This document shows positions 1 through 9,901 of a stretch of 64,000 bases of DNA, in pieces. How positions within the stretch are numbered: the first letter of the stretch is position 1; every line of letters begins with the position of its first letter. This DNA is from Ophiocordyceps camponoti-saundersi (nom. inval.) (Eukaryota > Ascomycota > Sordariomycetes > Hypocreales > Ophiocordycipitaceae). Both the position numbers and the translations under genes were made by a program. The DNA is taken from the NCBI GenBank assembly GCA_003339415.1, contig PDHQ01000003.1, forward strand, positions 496,001 through 560,000. Reading direction: 5' to 3'. The notes under the pieces were generated by a model that ran no database searches, was not told where the DNA came from, and saw nothing but the letters and a program-made list of their open reading frames with translations.

Positions 1-801
1 ACTATCTGCTGCTCAACGCCGGCATGATCAAGAGCGCCGACGAGAAGGCTCCCTTCAAGTCCAAGTGGTGCGAGGCTGCTATCGTGAACCACTTCTGTGA
101 GCGTCTTTCGTCTCGTCTGTTTTCGTCCTCTTCCTCCGCCTCCCTCCTGCTGAGAGCGTGGTTGGGAAAGCCCAGCATTACCTGATCCATCTGTTGCGCG
201 AGAAGCTGGTTTCTTCCAAGTCCCGCATCGTCGTCGTCTCTTCCGGCGCCGTCCGCAACGTCCCCGACACTTGTAAGCCGCGCCCAAGACCCCTTCCCAA
301 TTAGTACGCCAGACCTGACCTCTGTGCCTAGCCGTCTTGAGGGACCAGCTCAAGGCCGGCTCTGGCGTGGAATACCGGACGATTTATGCCGATAGCAAGT
401 TTGTTCAGCTCTTGGGCGCTCACTGGTGGCGCCGCCAGCTTACCGGCCAGTGTCATGTCGTTGCCGTCTCGCCGGGCCTGATACCCAGCACAGGCCTGGG
501 TCGCTCCAGCGGCTTCGAAATTCCCAAGGACAGCCCGGATGCCAAGTCGGTTCCTGAAGGTTTGCTTTCCAATTGGGGAATGAAGCATCACCCTCATTAG
601 ACTGACCCATTCGTTGCAGGTGCCAAGAGCATACTTGCTGCTTTCACCCGGAGTGATTTCCCCGAGGACCCGGAACGCATCTTCCTTACAAGTTGGGGGG
701 AGTGGTGGGAAAAGGACGTGTACGGCAAGACGCTCGATAAGGACCTTCAAGACTCGTGGTGTCCTGGCGAAGACGAGATGGAAAAGATGGCAGGGGCTTA
801 G
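1..801 (+). CDS. Short-chain dehydrogenase/reductase, 3' part (5' end outside window)
   Basis: This is the C-terminal part of an NAD(P)-dependent short-chain dehydrogenase. The exons I read are 1-96, 171-272, 332-559 and 620-801, joined in phase, giving 201 residues up to the TAG at 799-801. The fold's conserved LLLNAG strand lies at the very start. It is followed by the VVVSSGA strand with the catalytic serine, then the active-site motif YADSK (Tyr-x-x-Ser-Lys), then SPGLIPSTGL. The Rossmann nucleotide-binding N-terminus lies upstream of the window. The tail, with SWGEWW and KDVYGKTLDKDLQD, resembles the fungal Bli-4-like (blue-light-inducible) SDR group; that subfamily call is from memory of the family. 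The substrate is unknown. The catalytic residues are intact, so nothing suggests a pseudogene. Confidence 0.85.
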
Positions 802-1282
802 TCTGTTGCGTACATAGAAAGGACAAGAAGCTTCCGTCGAGGAGGCAAAGATTAACCAGTGTTGAAGTTCAAGACGTCAAGATTGTGAAGGCATCGTGTG
901 TGCTCTTACTGAGATCAACCCCGAGCTGTCCCTGAACTGAGATATATAGAGAAACGGTCTGAATATGTGAAAACACAACCTAAAGTGTTGTATACTCCAT
1001 TCTATTCATGAAACCAAGGTAACGAGCGTATCCTCTCATACTGCTTCACAGCGAATGTCTCTTGCTTTATCTCAAGTCCTGGCTCAACTCCAGTCCTAAC
1101 CCAATTCAACTCTCGGCTCAGCTCTAGTTATATTACTCTGTCCTGACGCCGGTAAGGAAAACAAAACCCCTTGCTCCCTACCTAGGTTAATACAGGCCTG
1201 CATCTCAAAGAAAAGACAACACAGTTAAACAAGTAAAAGAAACACAGTCGTAATCGTAGTTGCCCAGATCCATGATAGATCA
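802..1282. other. Convergent 3' intergenic region
   Basis: This 481 bp stretch lies between the 3' ends of the dehydrogenase (+) and the Cys/Trp-repeat gene (-). It is AT-richer than its flanks and has short CTCAACTC/CTCAGCTC-like runs near 1080-1130. I see no convincing coding or RNA gene in it. Confidence 0.5.
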
Positions 1283-4200
1283 TCACCGGTATCCTGCCGC
1301 TCTGGCTTGTTGTTCAAGAGATTCCTCGATGCCAGGGTTCCCGTCATCAACAGGCTCCTCCTTAGGTTTCGTAGCTGGGGTTATCACAAGTCCAGCTGCG
1401 ACGGCCTTTCGCGTAGCCTCTTGCACCTGTTTGCTATGACCGCCTCTGAGGTTAAACTTATCGCAGACAAGCTCTTTCCGATGGCGCACTTTTCTGCAGT
1501 GTTCGAGAATCTTGAAGCCGGACCACTTCCAGTAATCGTGCTTGTTGCCGCAGGCGATGAATCCCTGTCGTATTTTAGTGTCGTTTTCGTCTTTCTTATC
1601 CCGCGGGAGTTTCGGACAGTCTTCGATCTTGAAGTGGTCTGTCTTCTGAGGATCGTACGGTCCTGTGTCGGTCTCTGCTGTCTCCGGGCCTTCGTCCTCG
1701 GGTTCCTTCACATCTGCAGGCTTGATCTTTTCCCAGTCGGAAGGCTTGGGGAATGGGACGAGGCCGCTTCCTGCAGCAAATGCGAAGAATCTCTTGACGG
1801 AATCGTCTTGCTTGTCTGCAGGGAAAAGGGGGCTAGTTCTGCAAAGCAGCTTCTTCTTGTCATTGTAGCCGCAGAAAGAGATTGACCGCGATCCTGTCCA
1901 TTTAAAGAACACTTTCCTGTCGCCGCAGGCAATCTTCTCCGCCCACATCTTCTCGTAATACCTTGGTCTCTCTTGGCTGGTCAGGGCGGAGCAGTTCCTG
2001 TATTTGAACGGGGGTTGCTGTTCTGGACGTTCTGAAACGAGGCCGATTTCTGCCAGTTGTCCGCGGACGCGTTCATCGTCAGGATCGAAATTCACACACA
2101 CTGGTCTGTCCCCCGCAGACCAGTTCTCCTTGCGGCACTTGGCGGGATTCTTCCCGTTCCACATCCAGAAGTCTTCCTTGCTGCCGCAGGCGAGTTTCCC
2201 GTCCAGCATCTGACGCTCCTCCTTGTCGCTGATGAAGACGTTCTTGCAGTCCAGGATGTTGTAAGACTCGCTTGCGTAGCGGAAGAGTCTTGGCCGAGGC
2301 GGAGGTGTTTCCGGTCGATAGCCGATAAGACCAGTCTCCATGGCCTTGCTCAGAACGGATTTCTCACTGGATTTAAACAAGGCACATTGCCGGTAACCAT
2401 CTGGGTTCCATGCGCACTTCTGGATCTCGTCGTCCTTCCACATGTAGAACAGCGTCTCGTTGCCGCACGCGAGCTTCCCTTGCCACATGGGCTCATCGTA
2501 CTCCCAGAGGTTGGACTTGGGGAGAGCTTTGCAGTCTTGAATCTTGGCAGGCATCTTCCACCACGTCCATAGTGACTCCGACTCCAGGGCCTCGTGTATC
2601 TCATGCTCGCTGCAGGGTTTTTCTCCGTTGAAGGCGCAGAATCGCAGCCCGCCATTGTCCCAGACCCAGTAGTTGTTCTCGAACCCACAACCGAGCTCAC
2701 CCTTGGCCACGTCTTCCTGCAAGCCTTTCTTAGAGAAGAAGTTGTTCTGGCACTCGGTGATGGCCTTGGGAGGCTTCGGCATGATTCCTACTTTCCTCGC
2801 CAGTATCGCAGCGTCTTCCGGCACTCGACCGGAGGTGAACCTCTGACAGGTGTCTCCGGCGCAGTGATTGAGCCTATCTCCAATCCAGAACCACTTGTTC
2901 ATCTTGTGCTTTTCCTCTCCGCAGGCTATTGTCCCGTTATGTACCCCCTCTAATAGCGTCTTGTTCTTGAATGCGCCTCTGAGGCTGCAGTCGACCGTCT
3001 CCATGTACGACCATATTTCCGGCTTGTTCCTTATGACGCCGGCCTCTGTAGCCCTGAGCCGAGCGATGCTCGACATGTTTCCGGGAGTGAAGGAGTCACA
3101 ATCCAAGGTTCCCCTTATGCAGTAGCGAAGTATGCCATGGCTCCAGAACCAGACGCCTCCGTCTGTCAGACATCCGATGTGACCTCTTTTGAGCCTCTCT
3201 TGCTCCTGCGGATCTCTGCTGAGGCCTTCACCCCGACAGTCAATCATCTTTAACCCTGTGGGGTTGTCCGCGTCGCTTACGTCGGGTTCCCGCATATCCA
3301 GGACGCCCGACCTCTCGGCTCTTCGGTATATGGTGGTCTCCAGGTTGACATGAGGGAAGCCCTTGCAGACTTCTTCGCCGTTCAGCCCGCGGCATTCCAG
3401 GAGCTGATTGTGATCCTCTGACCAGGCCCAGCTGCTGGTATTGTTTCCGCATCGCAAATGTCCCTTGGCAACCTTGGTGACGATATGCGGATCCGTGTTG
3501 GTAGCCTCGTCATCGCAATCAACATAGTCGTCTGTTAACTCGACCTCGGCTGAGATGGTGTCCCCAAGCGTTTCCTGGAACAATTCGTTCATATAATTGG
3601 CACAATCACGCATTTTGGGAGGATAGAGGCTGGAGGTTACTTCGTTGACGATATCAACTATCGTCTTTCCCGTCTTGGCCTTGAGTATGGGTTCGAAATT
3701 CCACATAAAATCTCCTTTGGGGTGCAAAGGAGTCTTCCTAAGATTCTCAATAGTGTCATCTACCTCTGCAACGGTAAAGTCTTGTTTCGGTGGTTCCTTC
3801 AACCCGGCCCGAATTAGAGAAGCTCCCAGCTTTGAGTCGGACGGTATCCATTCGAATTCTTTGTCTTGTTGATCGCCCAGTGCCAAGCTCCTGAATTTAT
3901 CCAAGAACTGGATACTGTAAGCCTCACCTGAACTGGTGAGTTCATCCCGTAGCTGATTCACCATAGTCAAGCTTAAGACATGGGCCCTCTGTTTGATCTC
4001 TTGGCATGCACGTAGGTGAAGGAAGTCGACCCCTTTCTTGAAACCCTCGACCAGGGCGTCAGCTTTCACCCCTTCTTCCTCAAACTTGAAGAGATCGTGA
4101 AAGAGGTTCTGCACACCCTCAGATGCCGCGTACCCAATCGCAACTATCTCGGTCTTGAACAAGTCGGCAACTTCGTTCTTGTAATCTTGGGAAGTGAGGC

Positions 4201-5127
4201 GGTCAGTGACGTTATCCAGGATCCTATTCCAACCCTGGGCGCGTTCCTTTTGTAACGTCTCGAAGCTTTTATACCGCTCCCTCAACGCGACGGACTTTCT
4301 TATCGATGCAAACACGCTGCTGATTTCATTCCTTATGAAGAACAACGACACCGCCAGCGGCCAATAGGGGACGTAGAACGTCGCATCAGCCAGGAGACAA
4401 AGCGGAGTGTCAATGAGCAGCTCATCGCCGTATTCTTCATCTAGACTATACACTTTGGAGAGCCTGGTTAGACAGCGCAGTCCTGGAACGATGGATAGAC
4501 TGGCGTCGGCGTTCTCAAATTCATTCGAGTTCTCAAAGTCGTGATGGTACATGCGAAACGCGTAAAAGGGTAGGTTGAAAAGGACATCCACAACCAACGG
4601 AAAGGTCGCCGCGGAGAGTCCCTTGAAGAGGAGTCTCTTCAGCCCGGCTGTACCCTTTGTTCGCGCGAGGCCCGGTCCGAGGGTTTCGGCCCGGAAAAGA
4701 ATGATACTCAGTCCTATCGTCAACCGGAAACGCTTGAACTGCTTGCTTCTTGGGATTTTAGAGACTGGATTGGTGGGAGAAATGTCCTTTGTGATTCTTC
4801 GGAACTGATTGTATGCAATTGGCTGTTTCTATATTAGCCCATCATCCTATATCAAGGCCGAGAGAGTTTATCGACGCCTACCGTTCTCTTGGGGCTGCAA
4901 TCAAGGTCCATACACTCGGTCCATTGTGTGACCTGGGTACCGTTTGCGTTTGACTTAGGGGCTGGGTGCTTTTGGTTCTGAGGTGTTTTGTTCGCCCATG
5001 CGGCCAGGTTTCCGATAACTTCTTGTCGGAGTGCGCTGGCTTCTTGGGAGGTTAGAGAAAGGACAGGCAAAGCTGTTTGAAGGAGGAGGAGGAGGAGGAG
5101 GGAAAATAACGACAGTCTGTACGCCAT
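1283..5127 (-). CDS. Large secreted protein with eight Cys/Trp repeats, unknown function
   Basis: I do not recognise this gene. Exon 1 (4882-5127) starts at the ATG at 5127 and encodes a clear signal peptide: MAYRLS, then a Leu-rich core, with likely cleavage near residue 24. A 77 bp intron (4805-4881) joins it in phase to exon 2 (1283-4804), for 1255 residues in all. Residues 110-500 are largely helical with two hydrophobic stretches (about 149-166 and 223-239). From about residue 509 to 1235 there are eight degenerate repeats of roughly 65-125 residues. Each has the pattern Cys, about 20 residues, Cys-Gly (the Gly absent in one copy), an aromatic cluster such as WxW or YWKW, then Cys, then Cys. 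Four cysteines per unit suggest two disulfides, which fits an extracellular location. The frame is open throughout. Adhesion, carbohydrate binding or an effector-like role are possible, but the sequence shows none directly. Confidence 0.8.
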
Positions 5128-5267
5128 TGTGACAACGAAAGTATGGCATGAGTGACCGAGATCGAGACTGGATGATAACGAAGGTGTGGGACAGATGACT
5201 GGGGTTTAAACTGGGAATTCGCCATGGTATTTCTCCTTTATACAACTTGATAATGCCAGATGTGGTA

Positions 5268-5317
5268 CCCTTCCCATTACCCCGGAGTGGCCCCCTTCCC
5301 ATTACCCCGGAATGGCC
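5268..5317. repeat. Two-copy 25 bp tandem repeat
   Basis: The unit CCCTTCCCATTACCCCGGAG plus TGGCC occurs twice head to tail (5268-5292 and 5293-5317) with one difference. A truncated third copy follows (CCCCTTCCCCGG). Confidence 0.8.
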
Positions 5318-5338
5318 CCCCTTCCCCGGAAACTTGGT

Positions 5339-5409
5339 TCAACCTTGTGAGAGTCATGTTATCCATCATAGCTTGGCCCGAACCTCACTCAACCTTGCGA
5401 GAGTCATGT
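5339..5409. repeat. Spaced direct repeat TCAACCTTGYGAGAGTCATG
   Basis: The 21-mers at 5339-5359 and 5389-5409 match at 20 of 21 positions and start exactly 50 bp apart. They lie 210-280 bp upstream of the repeat-protein ATG. Paired factor-binding sites are one possibility. Confidence 0.6.
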
Positions 5410-6590
5410 CTGTCACTTGACTAACTTGCGTTAGCGCTCGGTAGATGGGAGTCAAGATAAAGTCTGGAAGCACGCGTCCGGAACGACCACTTTTGGGGCC
5501 TTGGGTAAGTGTGACAGCTGAACAATCAGCATTGATAAACGCCATCAAGCTTATTTCTCCATTTCGATGAGCTGCGTTTCTACGGCAAGGGTGAAAACGC
5601 AATGCCGCCTTACGGGGCGATCAAGAGGTTTCAGCCGACTCTAATAACTCTCAGTGTATATCGGATGGAATCCCCTCAACTTTAGCGGTTGATATTCTCC
5701 TACTTCTTTTACCGGCAGAGAGAGATGGGCATACAGCCGCCTTTGAGAGCGGCCCCTGTGACCCGAAGTCTGCCTGTAGATGAAGGAGTCCGCCGGTTAG
5801 GCTGTCCGGCCGAGCTGCCAAGCCGAGGCTAGCCTAAGCTAACGATGGTTTGGGCATGATAAGAGATTTAATGGAACGACAAGGCACAAGAGGTGTATGC
5901 AGACAGGCGAGTGCGCCTCACAAGGCATGACTTGAAAATTCCGATTGGCAAGATACGGATGCTACGTTGAGACCGGACTCGATCCGTCAGTTTTGGTAAC
6001 CCGGTATCATCCCTGGACGGTGATCGACTGACTAGATAGAGAAGAGAGAGCGACATCTTCGGAGGAAGACAGCCGAAGTCGTACCCCTGTATAAGCCAGG
6101 TCGCATCTTGTCAAGTAGAATGACCAAGTAAGATTAGCCCGGTATGTACGGAGTTGAAGCTGATTTACGCTGCAGATGTAGATGTGTCCATCTTTCTTCT
6201 GCAGAGCACCCTTGAAATAAGGCCGCGGCATGCGCAAGGACTTTCATCACGGTGAGATTTACGGAAAGGTCCTACATGACGAGCACAGTCAGAAGGGAGG
6301 ATTCCCGTCACTGACAAACCCGAGGTAGCGGAAACCTCCGATGTCATGATACTGTGAGGGGATCACGGGTAAAGGAGAGGGTCATCTACATAGGTCACCT
6401 GTCTCCGCCCAGACAGCTATGCAAGGCGTGACGATTCCCTCCCTTATTACCAGGAGAGAGGGAGCTGAAGAGGGAAACCTTTTGTGTCTGTGTAAGGCTC
6501 AGACGACGGCCTCAAGCAAAGAGAAGAAAACGCAATCTCAAAATGAGCCACCTCCGCAGGGATGATGATGATCGTCTGGGGGGAGCAGGA

Positions 6591-6673
6591 GTCATGTGAC
6601 CTCCACCATGCTTACTCGGCCCGTTCCACCAGAGGGGTAGGCAGATCAATTTAGATTACTTTGGTCACATGAC
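6591..6673. promoter_or_regulatory. Inverted pair GTCATGTGACC / GGTCACATGAC upstream of ADE5,7
   Basis: The 11-mer at 6591-6601 is the exact reverse complement of 6663-6673, about 300 bp before the ADE5,7 ATG. The CACATG cores resemble variant E-boxes bound by bHLH factors. Any role in purine regulation is inference. Confidence 0.35.
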
Positions 6674-6966
6674 CATTTCCCCACGTTTAACGGAACCCCC
6701 TTTGCTTTTTTTTCTCATCTTCACCGTCCTCGACCTCGTCTTCGGCCTCGTCTTCGGCCTCGTCTCCCATCTTCCATCTCATCCTCCTGGTCTAGCAAAC
6801 ACTCTCCGTCGCAATGCAGCAAACAGCAAGTCAATCCCAGCGGCCAACTCTGCTTACAGTCACTGCCTAAGCCCCATCAACAGGGCTATCCCCCCTCCCT
6901 TGGGCAAATGGCCTGGCTGTGCTCCGTTCTGCAGCACTCTCTAATATTGTCATCTCCCCGATAGCA

Positions 6967-9336
6967 ATGACGTCTCCCCCTCTCCGCATCCTCCTCATCG
7001 GCAGTGGCGGCCGCGAAAATGCCTTGGCCTGGAAGCTGAGCCAGTCGCCGACCGTCGAAGCCATCTTCGCTGTCCCAGGCAATGGCGGCACCGCAACATG
7101 TCCCAAAACGACAAACATTACCTCCGTCTCTGCCGACGACTTTCCCGCTCTCGTCGACTTTGCTCGAGCCAATGGCATAAACCTGGCCGTGCCTGGTCCT
7201 GAGGCGCCACTCGTTGATGGCATCCAGGATTTCTTCCGAAAGGCCATCATCCCATTCTTCGGTCCCACCAAGGAGGCGGCCCAGCTTGAAGGCAGCAAGA
7301 CATACTCGAAGAATTTCATGAAGAAACACGGCATTCCCACTGCCGCCTACGAGAACTTTACCGACTTCGCCGCTGCCACTGCGTACGTCGACCAGGTTGG
7401 TCATGATATTGTTATCAAGGCCTCTGGCTTGGCCGCCGGCAAAGGTGTAATCCTCCCTCAGTCCAAGGAAGAGGCCAAAGATGTGCTGCGCCGCATCATG
7501 GTCGACAAGGAGTTTGGTGCAGCCGGCGACGAGGTCGTCATCGAGGAGTTGCTGGTCGGCGAGGAGCTTAGCGTCTTGACCTTTTACGACGGCTGGACTC
7601 GAAGGTCTCTGCCTCTCGCCCAGGACCATAAAAGAGCCCTTGATGGGGACTTGGGCCCAAACACAGGTGGCATGGGTTGCTACGCGCCTACAAATATCGC
7701 CACCGACGACTTGGTTCGAACCATAGACCGTGAGATTCTCGAGCCGACCTTTACCGGCTTGCACCGCGACGAACTGCCATTCCGCGGTGTTCTCTTCACC
7801 GGCATCATGGTCACCGCCGCGGGACCCAAGGTTCTGGAATACAACGTGCGGTTCGGAGATCCCGAAACACAGACTGTCTTACCGCTGCTGTCGGCCGATA
7901 CCGACCTCGCCCAGATCATGCTCGCCTGCTGTCAAGAACGCTTGCATGCATGTTGCTTCGAATTTAACAAGTTGTTCAGCGCCACTGTCGTCCTGGCCGC
8001 CGGCGGCTATCCCGGTGCCTACGCCAAGGGAACCCCGATTCATGTCCTGGATCCCCCGAGCGGCGTCACCATCTTTCACGCCGGAACCAAGCGCGAGGGA
8101 AACCATTTGACGACAGCGGGAGGCCGAGTAATTGCAGTCAACGCCGTTGCCGACTCACTCGACGCCGCCGTCAAGTTGTGTTACTCGGCTCTCGACTCGG
8201 ACGTCGTCAAGTTCGACGCCATGTTCTTCCGGAGGGACATCGCCCACCGCGCCTACAAGAAAGACGTAGCGGCCAAGACCATGACATACGCCTCAGCAGG
8301 TGTCGACATCCAAGCCGGCAACGAATTCGTTCAGATCATAAAAACGGCTGTTGCCAGCACCAAACGTCCCGGAGCAGACGCCGAGATCGGAGGCTTTGGT
8401 GGCGAACTGGACCTCTCTCGTTGCGGATGCGATTTCAAGGAGCCGCCCATCATCGTCGGCGCCATCGACGGCGTTGGCACGAAGCTCATGGTGGCGCAGG
8501 CGTTGCGGCAACACGGCTCCGTCGGCATCGACCTTGTGGCCATGAACGTCAACGATCTCATCGTCCAGGGCGCGACGCCACTCATGTTCCTCGACTACTA
8601 CGGTTGTAGCAAGCTCGACAAGGCCTCGGCTGCCTCCTTTGTCCAGGGTGTCGCCGACGGCTGCCGCCAGGCCGGCTGTGCCCTGGTCGGTGGCGAGACG
8701 GCCGAGATGCCTGGCATGTACCGGGGCGACGACTACGACGCCGCCGGTTGCGCTGTTGGCGCCGTCACCTCGACCGGCCGCCTTCCGCGAAAGGATGCCA
8801 TGGTCGCTGGAGACGTGCTCTTGGGCCTCGCTTCATCCGGTGTTCACTCCAACGGTTACTCGCTTGTTCGCCGCATCGTAGACCGCGCCGGCCTCGACTG
8901 GACGGCTCCCGCGCCGTGGAACCCGTCCGAGACCGTCGGCCGCTCTCTACTGACGCCCACGCGCATCTACGTCAAGAGCCTGCTCCCTGTCCTCCCACGC
9001 GTCAAGGGTCTAGCCCACATCACCGGCGGCGGCCTGGTGGAAAACGTACCACGCATGCTGCCAGACGACCTGGCCGCCGAGATTGACTTCGGCTCCTGGC
9101 CCGTGCCTCCCATCTTCCGCTGGCTCAAGGATGCTGGCGACGTCGCCCCAGCTGAGATGGCTCGTACCTTCAACATCGGCGTCGGTATGGTGATCGCCGT
9201 CGCCGCCGAGGAAGCCGAAGCCGTTGCTGGCGCCCTCATCGACGAATCCGTCTTTCGCATCGGTCGCATCATTCCCCGGCAAGACCAGCACTGCGTGGTC
9301 CGCCATCTTGATACGTGGCATCCAACGGGCTGCTGA
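6967..9336 (+). CDS. ADE5,7: Bifunctional GAR synthetase / AIR synthetase
   Basis: This is an intronless gene of 789 residues, close to the roughly 800 usual for fungal ADE5,7. The ATG at 6967 is the first in frame and begins the PurD domain directly. Residues 1 to about 430 are glycinamide ribonucleotide synthetase (PurD, an ATP-grasp fold), with GSGGRENALAWKL near residue 11 and NTGGMGCYAP. It joins phosphoribosylamine and glycine with ATP. From about residue 440 comes aminoimidazole ribonucleotide synthetase (PurM), with GAIDGVGTKLM and GGETAEMPGMY. It cyclises FGAM to AIR. The two domains catalyse steps 2 and 5 of cytosolic de novo purine synthesis. Unlike the animal trifunctional enzyme, there is no GART domain. 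The gene stands alone with long flanking intergenic regions. Confidence 0.97.
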   Translation: MTSPPLRILLIGSGGRENALAWKLSQSPTVEAIFAVPGNGGTATCPKTTNITSVSADDFPALVDFARANGINLAVPGPEAPLVDGIQDFFRKAIIPFFGPTKEAAQLEGSKTYSKNFMKKHGIPTAAYENFTDFAAATAYVDQVGHDIVIKASGLAAGKGVILPQSKEEAKDVLRRIMVDKEFGAAGDEVVIEELLVGEELSVLTFYDGWTRRSLPLAQDHKRALDGDLGPNTGGMGCYAPTNIATDDLVRTIDREILEPTFTGLHRDELPFRGVLFTGIMVTAAGPKVLEYNVRFGDPETQTVLPLLSADTDLAQIMLACCQERLHACCFEFNKLFSATVVLAAGGYPGAYAKGTPIHVLDPPSGVTIFHAGTKREGNHLTTAGGRVIAVNAVADSLDAAVKLCYSALDSDVVKFDAMFFRRDIAHRAYKKDVAAKTMTYASAGVDIQAGNEFVQIIKTAVASTKRPGADAEIGGFGGELDLSRCGCDFKEPPIIVGAIDGVGTKLMVAQALRQHGSVGIDLVAMNVNDLIVQGATPLMFLDYYGCSKLDKASAASFVQGVADGCRQAGCALVGGETAEMPGMYRGDDYDAAGCAVGAVTSTGRLPRKDAMVAGDVLLGLASSGVHSNGYSLVRRIVDRAGLDWTAPAPWNPSETVGRSLLTPTRIYVKSLLPVLPRVKGLAHITGGGLVENVPRMLPDDLAAEIDFGSWPVPPIFRWLKDAGDVAPAEMARTFNIGVGMVIAVAAEEAEAVAGALIDESVFRIGRIIPRQDQHCVVRHLDTWHPTGC

Positions 9337-9901
9337 CGCCAATGATGTCAGCCTATTACTCTCTGACGGCGTTGACCTTGGGTAGGTGGAAGTTATGGAT
9401 GTGTGTCGCCTCTCTGCAAGTTATACTGCCCGCAAGCTGCCTGCCGAGTTGTGAGGATTTTAATAACTAGATACCCATAGGCAGGCGACTAGTGGGCGTG
9501 GCTAATAGAGATGTCGAGTATGCTTCTGCTGGTATGACTCCTTTGTAGTGTATATATCCCCTCAACCCAAGTTGAGATGGGAAACCTGTCACGGCCATGG
9601 TTGACTGACATATCTGCTGAAACCTACCGAGCGGAGGGGATCGTGGCAATGTCCATCTAGGTATGTAGGACATTGTCTTAACCCTGACGAGGGAATGTTG
9701 GAGCACGCGTCAAGAGACGGACTAGTTGGAAAAACAAGGGCAAATCAGCGCTACTGGCGATGTAAACAAATGAGCACGCCTACATCGATGCCTACATTGG
9801 TGCCTTCGTCGGTCCCTACATCGGTTCCTACCGTGCGCGTCGGCGGCCGAGAAGCTGGAGGAGGAAGGCCATCTCGAACCTGATGTCGGCTTCGTCCGAC
9901 C
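9337..9901. other. Intergenic region upstream of the PDR transporter gene
   Basis: This 565 bp stretch lies between two + strand genes. Near 9776-9835 there is an imperfect tandem run of CCTACATCG/CCTTCGTCG/CCTACCGTG triplets just upstream of the transporter ATG. No coding region is supported. Confidence 0.4.

Larger units (their letters stand above)
5128..6966. other. Divergent intergenic region upstream of the repeat-protein gene and ADE5,7
   Basis: This 1.8 kb stretch separates two divergent genes. It holds a 25 bp tandem duplication (5268-5317), a spaced direct repeat (5339-5359 and 5389-5409), an inverted 11-mer pair (6591-6601 and 6663-6673), and a pyrimidine-rich run with repeated CCTCGTCTTCGG at about 6730-6770 just upstream of ADE5,7. 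The short ORFs here show no family features. Confidence 0.5.
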
